A stretch of 64,000 nucleotides of DNA from Paratrimastix pyriformis (GCA_027972325.1 JAPMOS010000014.1:142001-206000), one strand, 5' to 3'. Shown: positions 1 to 13,600, counted from the first letter of the stretch. Notes: generated from the sequence alone by a model not told the origin. Numbers and translations: made by a program.

Positions 1-462
1 AGACGGCCCGGGAAATATATACCTAAAAAATATACGGCAAGACGTACCCTTGCGTCAGACCACAAGCTCTGACACGATGACATATAATAAAATTACACAA
101 GAGAAACCGATGAGTATCCAATGTGTGATCAGGGCATTACGTTCGGGGTGTTTCCCGGTAGTCCGTGTGAAATAAAAGTAGAATCTCGCCCAAATGTTGA
201 TGAGCATCGCATAACCGACAAGAAAGAAGGCCCCGGCAAAAGAGGGGACGAAGTAGAGCCACGATTCAGAGGGGATTCCAGATGCGGCCAGGGAGAAGTG
301 CATCAACCTCAGAATCAACACTAATAGCATCCACGAAACAAGGTATGTCTGGGAAGCCCAGCGAAGCTGGCGGTGAGTGAACCTCCAACCGAGAGAACCG
401 CATGTCAACAAGAACGGGATGATGTAGCAGAGAATCGCAACCATCTGAACGTATGTTGGCAT
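1..462 (-). CDS. Multi-pass membrane protein, 5' part (gene runs off left edge)
   Basis: The ATG is at 462-460 and the first exon runs to 61, encoding about 134 residues. Four hydrophobic segments are visible, near residues 4-25, 38-60, 68-95 and 108-133. The frame then meets a stop, but the stop lies inside GTCTGA at 60-55, which matches the splice donor used across this window. A pyrimidine-rich acceptor ending in TTTTTTAG lies at 29-23, so a 38-nt intron (23-60) and a second exon leaving the window at position 1 are likely. The third segment, followed by aromatic and basic residues, is faintly like the THH1/TOM1/TOM3 and GPR137 seven-pass families. That is a weak resemblance and not an assignment. 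The gene is divergent from the secreted-protein gene at 636. Confidence 0.55.
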
Positions 463-635
463 CTTGTTGGGGAATCGAGGAACCGCTTCTTACCCCAACC
501 TCGCGCCAAAGCAGGTGCCGTACTGTGGACTGCACCTTTGGGTCAGGCTCTCTATGTGTGTAAGCATGTCTTAGTTTCTTCGCAGGGTCGCAGCGAGAAG
601 GACACCCACAACTCCAGTCTTCCGCGCGCCTCCAT

Positions 636-1642
636 ATGATGATCCTTTTTGGATTGCTCTTGACTTCTCTGGCCTCTTTGACGGCTGCTGCCGACATCTG
701 CTCGGGCACCTGCGTCACGGGGACTTCTCTGACTGATTCTCCATGTGCCCAGTTCCTTGGCTATAGTGTGTGCATGTGGAATCGCACAACTCAGGCAACC
801 ATGGTTCAAAGTGGAATGTCTATGATGGATGAGCTCATCATCAACGACCCGACAATTGCCCCTGGGTGTCGCAGTTCTTATCAGGCATACTTGTGCAGTG
901 TTGCCTATTCTCGGGTCTGATCCGCTCGGCCGGACCGAACCAAGGTTGATTGTTCGCTCTTTGCAGTGCGACCCCTCGACGTTGGCAACATATGATGCCT
1001 GCCGCTCAACCTGCACTGCGTTCCTTGACACGTGTGGTGGCGAGGACCTCAAGACGGAGGGTCTGTGTGACTTTGACGATTTGACTTCATGTCGCCTTTG
1101 GTGCCTCATTGCCCCCAGCGGGATCTGAGGATCTCTGCCAGATTCACGCGGATACCACCCCGTGTACATCACCGGTTCCCGTGTCGGTCAAGCCACCAAC
1201 CCCGGTAGCCTCGAGCACCACCAGCAATCCTCTTCAGGGCCGCTCACCAGTCCCGGCCATCCCCAGCCCACGCGCATCCCCGCTGCCGCCGCCGCCCATC
1301 AAGACGCCCACCACGACCGTCCCCACGCCCATCAAGACCCCGTCCCAGCCGATTCCGAGACCATCTCCGATCGTCAAGCCCACTCCGACCCCCAGGGCCG
1401 TTCTCTCCCCGGTGCCTCGGACGTCTCCGACCGTGTCGCCTCCTCAACCCCGGATTTCTCCTCAACCCCAGCCCCGAATTTCTCCTCAGCCCCGGGTTTC
1501 GCCGGTCACGCCGCCACCCCAACCCCGGACGAGCCCGCAGCCCAACCCCGAGATCACCCCCAAGAAAGGCGGGGCGGAGGGCCTTGACTCGACTCTTCGG
1601 ATTGGGTTGTTGTTCGCCGTGGTGGCCGCCCTGCTGGCTTAG
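636..1642 (+). CDS. Secreted Cys-rich protein with Pro-rich stalk and hydrophobic C-terminus
   Basis: Exon 1 (636-914) starts with a clear signal peptide (two Met codons, a hydrophobic core to about residue 18, cleavage near AAA-D) and is rich in Cys, with an N-glycosylation sequon NRT. Intron 915-966 is GTCTGA...TTTGCAG. Exon 2 starts at 967 and continues the Cys-rich domain. The next intron is best read as 1061-1118 by donor consensus (GTCTG). A 28-nt alternative (1091-1118) keeps two more Cys and the same frame. Exon 3 (to TAG 1640-1642) encodes a Pro/Ser/Thr stalk with repeated ISPQP and SPQP units, then a short hydrophobic tail of about 17 residues ending the protein, as in GPI-anchored surface proteins. 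I infer a cell-surface protein; the family is not recognised. Confidence 0.65.
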
Positions 1643-2162
1643 CCATCTACCGATCTCATTGCCCTATGTGGGTGATTCTGATTCTTCTCGTCTCCTCTGC
1701 TCCCGTTGTTTCTCTTCGTCTGGGGATTTTCCCCGTCCATCAGAGCGTTTGATGATTTTTAGTACAAAAGGGCGCGGGTAAGGGGCGGCCAAATACAAAC
1801 GGGACGTGCGGACGGCGCCCGGAGAGAAACCGAGGGTGGGCGGGCTGGTGGTGTGGTGTGGTGTGGGTGAGGAGGAGAAGGGAGGGTGCTGACCACGAGC
1901 AGAGAAAACAAACGCAAAGCGCACAGGGGTGGGGAAGGGGGGGGCGGGGAGGAGGAGGAGACGGGGGGGGGGGGGAGGGGGGGGGTGGGAGACACACTCT
2001 GACAACAGGAAATGAAGGAAAAGTGCTGGTTTTCGGGAAGCCCATCTACGCTCGCACTGGGGCCTGGGGAACCCCGGGCCAGGGCGGGGCGTGCAACAAA
2101 AGAGTTCGATCGAATACAAAAAAAAAAGAGGGTATTGCACCCCTTGAGGGGGATGTCGGCTA
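1643..2162. other. Intergenic, G-rich
   Basis: Convergent 3' ends lie on either side: the secreted-protein gene (+) and the large Pro-rich gene (-). The stretch 1930-1990 is almost pure G with a few A and T, and an A-tract lies at 2119-2128. No convincing gene is seen; ORFs here are Pro- or Gly-rich shadows. The final codons of the minus gene read CTG GTCCGG TAA, so a donor-like GTCCG sits right at its stop and one more small exon in this stretch cannot be excluded. Confidence 0.5.
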
Positions 2163-4946
2163 TTACCGGACCAGATGGGTCATGTCCAGCCTTGGGACGG
2201 GCACCCCGCCCAGCCGGCCGGGCGATAGCCCCACCGCGGCCTCCTCCTCCTCGCCTCGTGCAGCCGACAGGGAGGCCTCAGTGGCCCAATCGTCGCCTTC
2301 CTCGCCCTCGGCCGGCGCCGGTTCCATCACCCCGGTCGGCACGGCAGCGGCGACTCCCTCCGGGGAGTAGTCGACACTGCCGGACTGGTCGGCGGGGGAC
2401 AGGGGCGGGGGCGGGGGCGGAGCCGACTGGGGTGGTGGAGGCGGAGGTGATGCGGGCATGGCCAGGGACGGTGGGGTGAGATCCACCAGGGGTGTCGGGG
2501 GCAGCACCAGCAGCCGCGAGGACTCCTCCCCGCCGGTCTCATCGGCCCCGGCCGGGGTGGTGGGTGACTCCGGGGGGATAGCCACGGCATCGGCCCCGGT
2601 CGGGGTGGCGGGCGGTGGCGCGGATACCTCCGGGTGGATCGCCACCGCATCGGCCCCCAGACTGGGAGACATGGGGGCAGAGGCTGGGCTGGTCGGGGTG
2701 GCGGGGGCGGCGAGATTGTCTGAGGGGGTGGGATCTACCAGGGGGATGTCGGCTGGCAGCGGCTCCAACCCCATGGGGGCAGGCGCGCTCTCGGCGGCTG
2801 TGGTGCTGGCGGGTGTGGTGGTGACTTCCACTGCGCTGGCAGGGGCTCTCGTGAAGGAGAGCAGGGCGGGAGGCGGGGGCGGGGCGGTGCGTTCGGGGTC
2901 GGGGCCGCCGCCTTGGGTATGAGCAGTGATCCGGGGCGCCACAGGGGCCGGGAGGTGGAGGGCGTGCCCAGCAGGGAGCCTGCTGCTGCTGCCGTTGGGG
3001 TCCCACTGCTGGGCGCGGGCGCTGGTGTGTGCTGCTTGAGGTGCTCGTATGAGGACAGGATGGCGGATGCGTTGGGGGGCAGAAAGCGGGGCGGGGACGA
3101 GGTGGGCAGGAGCAGGGGATGGTGGTAGGGGGATGTGCGGGGGGTGGTGATGGCGCTGGGGTAGGCGGCTGCGGGGTGGTCGGGGTGGTGAAGGCCGGGT
3201 CGGAGCCACGGCACTTGGGGTGGTCGGCATGACCAGCGGGTGGATGCCGGCTGCGAGGGCGGCCAGTCGGTCTGGGCGAGGCGAGGAGCAAGGGGGGAAC
3301 GTGTTGCGAGAGAGGGCGATGGGGAATGAAAACGGGAAGGACGAATGAGGGTTGGGTTGGGGTTGGGGTTGGGGGAGGGCCAGGGGTGGGTGTGGATATC
3401 CAGGGGGATCGGAGTCGGGGGGAGGCACGGGGTAATGTCGGCCCGCACGGACGCAGTTCTGAGTGAGACGCGCGAGCGGTGTTCCAGGCGGCCCGGCTGG
3501 GTGCCGGGGGCCGGGGGAGGCAGTGGCCCGACACAGGGTTGGGCAGGCCCGGACGTGGTGGACAATTGGACTGGCGATGGATGCCGGGGGTGATGAGAGA
3601 CGAGGCCAGGCTGGGCAGGGGCACTCGGGGCTGGATGCCCAGCCCGGGGAGGTCCGTGTGCAGGGTGGCGGCGCCGTAGCGACCGCCCGTACCGAAGGCA
3701 AAGCCCGACCGATCGGAGAAGCGCTGGACGCAGGGAAGTTCAGTGAAGGTGCGAAGGGAATGGTGAGGACATCGGTGATGTGGGCGCCTAATGGGGTGGT
3801 GAGAGCCTGGGGCTATGCGGGTGATGGGGTGATGGGGGCATGGGTGATACAGGCGGGGTGATGTGGGCGCCTAATGGGGTCATGAGAGCCTGGGGGAAGG
3901 GGGCTATGCGGGTGACGGGGTGATGCATATGGGGCGATGTGGGCATGGGGTGGTGATGCAGGCGGGGTGATGTGAGCTATGCGAGGGTGATGTGGGCTAT
4001 GCGAGGGATGTGGGCTGGAGGTGATGGGGCTATGGGGGGGTTATGCGGGGTGATGTTGATGTGGGCTGAGGGTGATGTGGGCTATGCGAGGGTGATGTGG
4101 GCTATGCGCAGGGTGATGTGGGCTATGCGAGGGTGATGTGGGCTATGCGGGGGTGATGGCGATGTGGGGGATAACCGACCTCGTACTCAGGGGGGAGGTG
4201 CAGGAACGCGTCGAGGACACAGGCGCGGGCGATGGGCGCCAGGTGGGCGGCGGCCGTGCTGGCGAGGAGGCTGCCCGAGGGGGCCATCACCCAGAGCTGT
4301 CCCGGACGGACATGGGGCCACAGAGGCGGGACAGTCGGCCATGTGCGAGAGGAGAGCCGACGGACGGGAGAGAGAGAGAGAGAACAGAACAGGAAGAATG
4401 AGAAGGGGCCTGCAATTCCCCCCGTCCATCCCCACATCTGACGCCCCCCACCACCATGACCCTGGCATGGCCACCCATCTCTCGCTCTCCATCCGGGCAC
4501 CATCGACCCGCCCGGTCTGGTGGTCGGTGTCGGGTTCTCCTTCCCCCCTCAACGGACCTCCGCAGGTGTGCTGCCTGCCGCAGCCGCAGCCGCAGCCGAC
4601 CCGCCAGGAGTCCGGGCGCCCATCATCAGGATGGCGGGCCGCTGGAGGATGCCGCGCATGGGGGTGGCCGGATGGCCGGGGGTTGAAGAGCCGGGGGTGC
4701 CCGGGGTGGCCGCCGAGGTGGGGGTGGAGGCGGGGTCGGTACAGCGCCAGCGGTGGCGATTTGGAGGGAGGCCTGGTAGCCACTTGCAGGGCCGGGTTCA
4801 GGCAACAACGTCGGGCTGCCGGGGGAGGGAGGAGGGTGGGGGGACACGATGATGATGATGATGATGATGCCGATGATGCCGATGATGCCGATGATGATGA
4901 TGATGATTGGATGATTGGATGATTGGATGATTGGATGATGATGATG

Positions 4947-4993
<47 letters not shown>

Positions 4994-5062
4994 GTTGGTT
5001 GGATGGTTGGTTGATGGTTGGTTGGATGATGATGATGATGATGACGACGACGATGATGATGA

Positions 5063-5120
<58 letters not shown>

Positions 5121-6992
5121 GGATGAGGATGCCGATGAGGATGACGATGATGCTCGGATGTGCCATATATGGGCGGACCCTGAGCCGGGCGACGGTCGAC
5201 GGCTGTGCGGCGCTCTCGGTGGCCACGAAGCGGATGTGCAGCTCCTGGTAGAGGCGCCGCACGGTCAGCCACTGGCTCGTCGCGGAGGACGACTCCTGGG
5301 GGGGATGGGGAGGGGAGGGGAGGAGGAGGAGGAGGAGGGAGGAGGGGAGGGAGGGGGGAGGGGGAGGAGGGGAGAGACCAGACCCCAACCGACACAAGCC
5401 ACGTCCAGCAGACACAGACAGACATAGACACAAACATGCCAGATGGAATGGAAGGAGGAAGGTGGAAGGTGGGAAGGGGAACTGGGGCGGCCAGGGCTGT
5501 TCGATACTGGATCAGGCCCCGCATGCCCGGAAGACCTGTGTGTGTGTGTGGGGGGGATGAGCCAGCATGGACAGGGGGGCATGGAGACATCGGGGGTGAG
5601 GGTGGTGATGGTGAGGGGGTGCTGCCGACCGGCAGGTACTGCAGGGCCACGTCTGGGGACCACATCCCATCCACGGCCACGCTCCATACGGCCCCCAGGG
5701 GCGACGGGCCAGCCACGTGTCCGGGCGCCTTGAGGGCAGCCGGCCCCAGACAGCCCGCCTTGGCGTACATGTCCCGGAGCCGATCCAGGGTCACCCGCAG
5801 CCGCTGCAGATGCTCCGCCCAGGTGGCCCCGCGCAGGGCAGCCCGTGGGGCACGGCCGACATGGTGATGGGGCCCACGGAGGGCATGGAGAGCCGGGCGG
5901 CCGTGCTGAGCGGGCCTGGCGGGCTGGGGCGGGCGGCAGCCCGGCGGGTAGAGCAGGAGCCGCATATGGGGCGTGTAGCGGAGGCCCACACGGGCGTAGC
6001 GCTCGCAGTCCTCGGGGCTGTCCAGGAAGGGCACCGTGAAGAAGCAGGGCGGGCCCGTCATCATCGACGGCAGGGAGAGCAGTTGGGCAACCTGGCGGGG
6101 ATGATGGGGGGAGGGGGGGGGGGGGGGGGCGGATGATGGCAGCGGGGGGATAAGGTCATTCATCAGTCTCCATCACATCCTCAATCGCCCACCCGGAATG
6201 CCGGACCGTCATCTTGGTCGCCTTGCCCCAGCAGTCCATCACGGCCGTCTCTAGTGCCGCCGAGCAGAGCAGGCCCACCTGGGACTGAGCCACCAGGGTC
6301 GGGATGAGGCTCTCGCCCACCATCCCCGGGATGGCCCGCAGGGTGAGGCCATCTCCGCTGGCAAGCGAGGCGTTGACCTCGGCCAGGGTCTCGTCCAGGG
6401 CGTGCAGAAGCAGGGTGAGCGCGATCATGATCCGGTTGGAGCCACTCGCCTCAGTGGCTATTACCCCCCAGAAGTGATTTTGCGGTGAAACGAGAACCGG
6501 ACACAAACCAGTGGGAAGCGTTCGAAGCGGTTTACACCACCGCGGCTCATCGATGCTCGAGAAGGGAGTGGGCAGATTGAGTGGGATGCGGCCCTTGATC
6601 AAGAAAGGTTCTACATACAGGGCAGCCTTCCTGGAGATGGCGCCCATAAATATGTGTGCCGCCTGAAGATCGACCCCAGGGGTGGGATTCCCTTCGGGAA
6701 ACGAAACCTCGCCACGGCCCTCCAAATTATCAACCTTGTGAGGGGGTGCGGTCAGCCATGTGACCGGGGAAAATATAAGGTTATGCCAGACCGTGACGGT
6801 GATCAGGGCCGATTTATAAGATGGGAGGTTGACTTTGGTAAAGTCAAACGAAGGGGCACATGGGCTGAGGGCGATCGAAAAGATATTGGGACTCACTGCG
6901 CCTCCCCCAATCGAATATAACAACCGATCGGGACTCGGAGGAGCTTGGAATGTTTGTGTCTGGCGAGGATCCGTCGTCAGCTCGAAAAACAC
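2163..6992 (-). CDS. Large unrecognised protein with Pro/Ala-rich C-terminal half
   Basis: Coding segments in order: about 6985-6560, 6463-6180, 6088-5640, 5290-5150, 4800-4560, 4330-4180, then 3740-2163. The start is unresolved; the open frame begins without ATG near 6992. Support comes from frame-joining introns: 6787-6724 (GTCTGG...CACAAG), the donor GTGATGG near 6170 joined to an acceptor at 6089, and GTCCGTG near 3452 joined to an acceptor near 3276. The N-terminal part is ordinary globular sequence with Leu-rich helices (for example ALTLLLHALDETLAEV). After residue about 500 it becomes Pro/Ser/Thr/Ala-rich and ends in an acidic patch and DMTHLVR. No domain was recognised. Introns hold minisatellites and GAT repeats. 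It lies downstream of, and on the same strand as, the 7.7-15.5 kb gene. Confidence 0.5.
3770..4165. repeat. Intronic minisatellite, about 20-bp units
   Basis: Imperfect tandem units based on GGTGATGTGGGCTATGCGAG recur through 3960-4160. Longer related units (GATGTGGGCGCCTAATGGGG) occur twice at 3776-3890. It lies inside an intron of the minus-strand gene, next to the exon that starts near 4180. Confidence 0.8.
4849..5140. repeat. GAT/ATG trinucleotide microsatellite in intron
   Basis: Long runs of GAT (sense strand of the host gene ATC) are interrupted by TTGGATGATTGG, GGTTGGTTG and ACGACGACG. ORFs here are homopolymeric Met, Asp, His or Ile and are artefacts. A short exon (about 5150-5290) follows immediately. 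Confidence 0.9.
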
Positions 6993-7490
6993 AAACAGCC
7001 GAGAAAACCAGGTGAACCGGGGGACTCGGACGGCAACATGTCAAACCCGTCGATCTCGTAACGGCTTCTCACATTTCCCTTCGGCCCTCCGGGCCAACAT
7101 TTCCCCCCCTTGTTAGTAGAGCTCTCGTGTGAGGCTAACTAAAATTTTTTGAGAAAATTACACAGAGAGTCTCTCACCATTTCAAGCACGGCGAAGAACG
7201 AAGAAGGATGGGAGGGGAGGAAGACGAGTGAGAAGAGAACTATCGATGGAAGAAGGGGGCAACAAAGAAGAGCCCGACCACATCACCACTTTCCCATTGC
7301 CCATTTCGGTTTTCCAGCTTCGTTTCCTCCCGCACCCGCTCGGTTCCTCCCCTCCGTTCCCTCGCACCCCAGTCCCATCGGGGATTGTCGCCAACCCAGG
7401 GCACGTTTCCCGGCCAAAGGGACGTTCGCCCCTCGAGCAAGAGGAGGATGGTCTCGTCCGCTTCTCGAGTGTTGCTCTGGGAGGGTTATA

Positions 7491-7522
<32 letters not shown>

Positions 7523-7663
7523 ATCGACAAAAGGTCGGCACGACAGGCAACGCCCACGCACCCAGAAAAATCCCATACGGGGACACGCTGTTGTTGTTGT
7601 TGTTGTTGTTGTTGTTTTGTTTGTCCGTCCCATAATAAAATCATCCGCGGCGCATCCATAAAC
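6993..7663. other. Intergenic between two minus-strand genes; poly-G and TTG repeat
   Basis: Holds the presumed promoter of the 2.2-7.0 kb gene and the 3' flank of the gene ending at 7664. It includes an unbroken run of about 30 G at 7492-7521 and about ten TTG repeats near 7588-7617. Plus-strand ORFs over this stretch have Gly-rich and Leu/Val/Cys homopolymer translations and are not credible. No gene was found. Confidence 0.55.
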
Positions 7664-10600
7664 TCAGCTGCCGTTCTGCTGGCCCCCGACCGCCGGGGGT
7701 CCGTTGGCTCGTGCGGGCGACCCCTGGATGGAGGAGCTTGGGGGCAGCCGGAAGGCCGCCAGGGGTCCCTCGAGGTCGTCCTGGTCGTGACGCATCTTCT
7801 GGGCATAGTCGGTGCCCTTGTAGAGGAAGGTCCGGTTCCAGGGCAGCATCGCCTGGGGGTTGGGCGACGGATTGGCGCGAATGAGCGGATGGCGGATGGG
7901 CGGATGAGCGGATGAGCGGATGGGCGGATGAGCGGATGAGCGGATGAGCGGATGAGCGGATGAGCGGATGAGCGGATGAGCGGATGAGCGGATGAGCGGA
8001 TGAGCGGATGAGCGGATGAGCGGATGAGCGGATGAGCGGATGGGCGGATGGGCGGATGGCGGTGGACTATTTGAAACTGCAGCCAGCCATCGACATCATC
8101 GTCATCATCATCATCGTCCAGGCATCATCCAGGTCATCATCCAGTCATCATCGACATCATCATCCAGATCATCATCATCCAGATCATCATCAGCCAGATC
8201 ATCATCAGCCAGATCATCATCATCCAGTCATCATCCAGTCATCATCCAGTCATCATCCAGTCATCATCCAGTCATCATGATCAACATCATGATCAACATC
8301 ATGATTCAACATCATGATCAACATCATGATCAACTCATCAGTCCAACATCACCTCCAGACGGACCGCCCACTCGCGGAACGCCCTGGCGAGGGCCCCCGT
8401 GAGCCGATGCAGCTCGGCCTGGGCGGCCTCGACCTGGTCCCGGCGGCTGGTCCAGTCGTCCAGAGTCGGAACCGCCGCCCCGCCACTCAGCAGGCCCGTC
8501 AGACGCTGAGGAGAAGGAAGATCCAATGAATGGAGGACGATGATTGCACAAGATGATGATGATTGGCTGACGATAACGACGATTGGATAATTATGACGGT
8601 GGTGGTGGTGGTGATACTGATGACTGATAATGATGCTGATGTTTGATGCTGCTGATGTGATGTGATGTGATGACGATGACGATGACGATGATTGGATGCA
8701 GTTGATGAGATGATGACTGGATGATGCCGGCGATGTTGACGCACCACCACACGTGGTCGAGTGAGGGGCGCGCCATGGTGCTGAGAGCTGGAACGTGGGC
8801 GGTGAGATCCAAATGCCGGGTATGTTGGGTGGGGGGTGATGGAGACACGGACGGTGTGGGTGGTGACGGGTATGTTGGGTGGGGTGATGGAGACACGGAC
8901 GGTCAGGGCGGCCTCACGCGCCTCAATGCTCTTCAGCATCTCCGCCACGTGGGCCCGGAAGACCGCCAGCCGAGTCACCTGCCCCCCCACCACCACACCA
9001 ACCACCGCAAATGGTTGTGCCCGGGTGAGCAGGGAGGATGTGAGGACGGCTGTGGCGGCGTGCGACGACGAAAGGATGATTGGATGATGACGATTGGATG
9101 ATGATGCTGATGCTCATGCTGATGATGATCGGAGAATGATGCTTGGATGATGATGCTTGGATGCTGATGATTGGATGCTGATGATTGGATGCTGATGATT
9201 GGATGCTGATGCGAATGCTATAATGTTGATGCGATTGGATGATGATGATGATGGGATGCGATGGGGACGGCGCGGCTGCCACCCACCCAAATGCCGACCT
9301 CAGCCATGACGGTGGCGTACTGGACGGGCCCCCGGGCCCCCATGTGCAGCCGGCGGAAGCGATCCCGGGCCCGGGCGGGGAAGTGCAGCTCCGACCAGAG
9401 CGTCTCCAGCCGCCCAACAGCCTCCTCGAAGGCCGCCACGAACTGCGGGGACTGGGGAGAGGGGGGGAGAGAGGAGGAGGAACCAGGGGGTGGATAGAGA
9501 CGAAAGGTGAGTGAGGTGGGTTGCGGTCATCATCGGGGTGTGGCCCCATTCACAAGGCCGGCAGGCCACAACCTGCCGCACAGACAGGACAGAGCCACAG
9601 ACAGACAGAGCCACAGACAGGACAGAGACAGCACAGACAGGACAGAGGACAGACAGGACAGACAGAGCACAGACAGACAGAGCCACAGACAGAGCACAGA
9701 CAGGACAGACAGGACAGACAGAGAGACAGCACAGACAGCACAGACAGACAGCAGACAGCACAAACAGCACAGACACGGACCTCCTCCGGCTCCTCCTGGT
9801 CCTCGGCCGCCTGCCCCGTGGCCGCTGCCCCTCCCAAGGCCGTCCTCTCCGGGCTGCTGCCGCTGCCCCCGGCCGCCGCCCCCGGCGCGGACTCGCGCGG
9901 TCGTGGCCGGGCGGGCCGGGGCCTGGTCGAGTGCGGGGCCGTGGCGGGGGGCGCCGGCCGGCCGGCCGTGTCGGGCGGGGCGGGGGCGGTGGCGGCTTCG
10001 GGCTCGGAGAGGTCGGCCGAGACCGCGAAGGCGGCCTTGGGGTGGCCGCAGGTTGATGGTGGTGGCGGGGCCGGGGCGGCGGGGCCGGGCGGACTCAGGT
10101 GGCGGCGGCGCGGGGAGACGGCCAGAGCGAGCGGGTGGGTGGGCGAGGCAAACATCTCCGCCAGGTGGTGACTGGGCGGCCCGGGGGGTGGGGGGTGGGG
10201 TGGGGTGGTGGGCGCGAGAATCAGAGACGCAGGCGATGAGGGAGGGGCATAGGAAGTGGATGTCAGTCACACAGTCCGTGTGTCTGTCCGCATCACTACT
10301 GTGTCTGTGCGCAGCAATGTTGTGTCTGTCATCAATGTGTTCTGTGGCTGTATAAAATATATGTCGTGTGTCTTTGCACAGCAATGCGTTCCGTGTCTGT
10401 GTACATCAATGTGTTCTGTGGCTGTGTATAAAAAATATGTTGTGTGTCTTAGCACATCAACGTGTCGTGTCTCTGTGTTCAAATGTGCTTTGCACACCAA
10501 CGTGTCGTGAGTCTGTGCACACCAATGCCAAATGTGTCGTGCGTCTGTCTGTCTGTCTTGCCTCTGCGCGCTCTGCGGACTTTGGGCTGATGTGAGCGAC

Positions 10601-13600
10601 GGGGCAGTTTGGGTCGCTGGCGGCATCGTACCCCGGGATGCGCCGCTCGACCAGGGGCGTCACATAGTTGTTCCACTCGCGCTCCCGCCGCGCGTAGAAC
10701 TGGGTTTGGTACCTGGGGGGATGCAGCGCGGCATGGCGGATGAAGTGGATAGTCTCAGTACCCGGGCGGATAGTGCCCCCCGTGTGTGGATAGTGCCCCC
10801 CGTGTGGATAGTGCCCCCATGTGGGGAGTGCCCCCATGTGGGTAGCGTTCCCGTGTGGAAAGTGCCCCCGTGTGGATAGTACCCCGTCGGTAGTTTCGGA
10901 CACCCGGCGCCCCCTGTATCGGGGCAGTGGCTATCGCCGGGGTTATGCCGGCAAAAAAAAAAGTAAAATCTGGCACAGTGGCTATCGCCGGGGCGGGGGG
11001 GGGGGGGTCAGTCAGACCTGCGCCGGCGCTGCTCGGGGCTCTCCACCGGGGGCAGTTTGACGCCCGTCCCCACGGGGATCTCCGCCGTCCCATAGAGGCC
11101 CTCGAAGGCCCCCATGCCCATCATGCCCATGCCCGGGGTGCCGGGTTCCTCGACCGGGGGGATAGCCACCGCCTGGCGTGCCAATTGGGCGGGGGGCGGG
11201 TCGGCTGGGAAGGACTGCAGGAGGGCCGTGGCGGCCTGACTTCTGGGCTGCCCCGAGGTGAGCAGCATGGGCGAGGCGCCGAGGAGGCCGGGGAGATGGT
11301 GGCGCGGGGTGGAGGGGGCCGAGGCTGGACGCAGAAAAGCCGAGTGGGTGGATGAATGGGTGGTGTGTGTTAGGTCGTCGGCTGTGAAATGGGAGGGAAG
11401 AGCCACAACGGGGGGGAATAGCCACAACGGGGGGAAGAGCCACAACGGGGGGAATAGCCACAACGGGGGAATCGCCACAACGGGGGGAAGAGCCACAACG
11501 GGGGGGAATAGCCACAACGGGGGGAGAGCCACAACGGGGAGCCACAATGGGGAGAGCCATACCGGGGCGGAGAAAACGGGGGGAGAGCCACAACGGGGGG
11601 GAGAGCCACAACGGGGAGCCACAATGGGGAGAGAGCCACGCCGGGGTGGATAATATGGGAGGAGAGCCACAACGGGGGGAGAGCCACAACGGGGGGAGAG
11701 CCACAACGGGGGAATAGCCACAACGGGGAGTCACAATGGGGAGAGAGCCACGCCGGGGTGGATAATATGGGAGGAGAGCCACAACGGGGGGAGAGTCACA
11801 ACGGGGGGGAGAACCACACGGACCGCCCATGGGCCCGCCCGCCGTCGACGCCCGCGGGGTGAACGTGGTCGCCGCCGCCCCACCGAGTGTGAACCGGCCC
11901 GTGGAATGGCGCAGCCCGTGGACAAACCGCGAGGCGGAGGCCGAGGGCAGCGACCGCTCGGTGGTGGCCTGGGCCAGGGCGGCAAGGGGGCTGGCGCCAC
12001 GGGGGGTGCTGGCAGCCGGGTTGGGGTGGCCCCCCAGGGGCAGGGAGGGAACGGCCGGGGGCTTGGGAGGGCCAGGCTGTGGGGCCGGATTCAACACGGC
12101 GCGCAGTTGGCTGCGAGGGGCGGGAGGGGACGGGGTGGGGCAAAAGTGAGACCCGTCTCTCGTCCCATCGCTGCCATCCCCAGCCCCGGGTGAGCCACGT
12201 CCCTCTTCCCATCCGGTCCATCACCAGCTCCGCGGGCCGCCAGACCCCAAGCTGAGCGCCCCGGGCTGCTCGCTGGCCGTGGGCACGGGCGGGCGCCGCC
12301 TGCCATGGGGCACCCCCGTCGCGGCCCGTGCGAGCTCCTTAATCCTGGCCCCGTCGGCCTCCGACCGGCGCCGAGCGTCGAGGCGGGCCGTGGTTAGGGC
12401 CACACGCGAGCCGCGCGGGGTGGCGGTGGTCTCGAAGAGGCCCGTCGTGCTGGCCAGTGAGCAGGTCGAGGCCTGGGGCGTCCCGGGGAGCCCCCGCCAG
12501 GTGGAGGCCCCGAGCCGGACGCTGGGGGAAGGCGAGGAGCGGATGATGCAGATGCGGTGATTGGGTGAGCATGATGACTGGACGATGAGGGTGACGATGG
12601 CGGTGATGCTGATGCTGATGCTGATGCTGATGACTGGATGATGACTGGATGATGATGACTGGATGATGATGGCTGGATGATGATGACTGGATGATGATGA
12701 CTGGATGATGATGACTGGATGATGATGACTGGATGATGATGACTGGATGATGATGACTGGATGATGATGACTGGATGATGATGACTGGATGATGATGACT
12801 GGATGATGATGACTGGATGATGATGGCTGGATGATGATGACTGGATGATGATGACTGGATGATGATGACTGGATGATGATGACTGGATGACTGGATGATG
12901 ATGACTGGATGATGATGACTGGATGATGATGACTGGATGATGATGACTGGATGATGATGACTGGATGATGATGACTGGATGATGATGACTGGATGATGAT
13001 GACTGGATGATGATGACTGGATGCCGATGACTGGATGATGATGACTGGATGATGATGGCTGGATGATGATGACTGGATGACTGGATGATGACGGCGGTCC
13101 CGATGCTCGTGGGTGTGGATGGCCCAGCCTCACAACACAGCGCCAGTCCAACAGCCACGTGAGGGCAGGGGCGGCCACCCAGGCACGACGGGAGAGCGGG
13201 GGGTGGCAGACGGACCTCGAGGACGGTGTCGATGGTACCCCGCTCATCACGCTGCTGCTGGCAGTGGTGGCCGCCAGGGCCTGCTGCTGTCCCCGTGCCG
13301 CGCCCGGGCGCGAGTGAGGCCGGGGTGAGAATGACGACGGGGCGGGAGCCACTGGGGCCAGGGTCAGGGCCGGGACACGAGGAGGCCGGGGGGCGATGGC
13401 CGGCTGCTGTTGCTCGGCTGCCCCCGGCTGTGAACTCTGCCGCAGGGGGGAGGCAGTGTGTGTCGCGAGGGGCGGAATCGGGTGGGCCGACGGGGGGGAG
13501 ACGGGCCGGGGGGCGGGGCGCGGGGATGTCGGCGGAGGGGCGACGACCCGGGGTGATGCAGGCTGGGTCCGTGTGCTCCCAACCCGGGGTGATGGTGCCC

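Noticed and set aside
4849-5140. Long open frames of His, Ile, Asp or Met
   Set aside because: They come from GAT/ATC microsatellites open in every frame; no start context, domain or splice partner.
7149-7661. Plus-strand ORF of 170 codons
   Set aside because: Gly-rich and homopolymer translation across poly-G and TTG repeats; intergenic between two minus genes.
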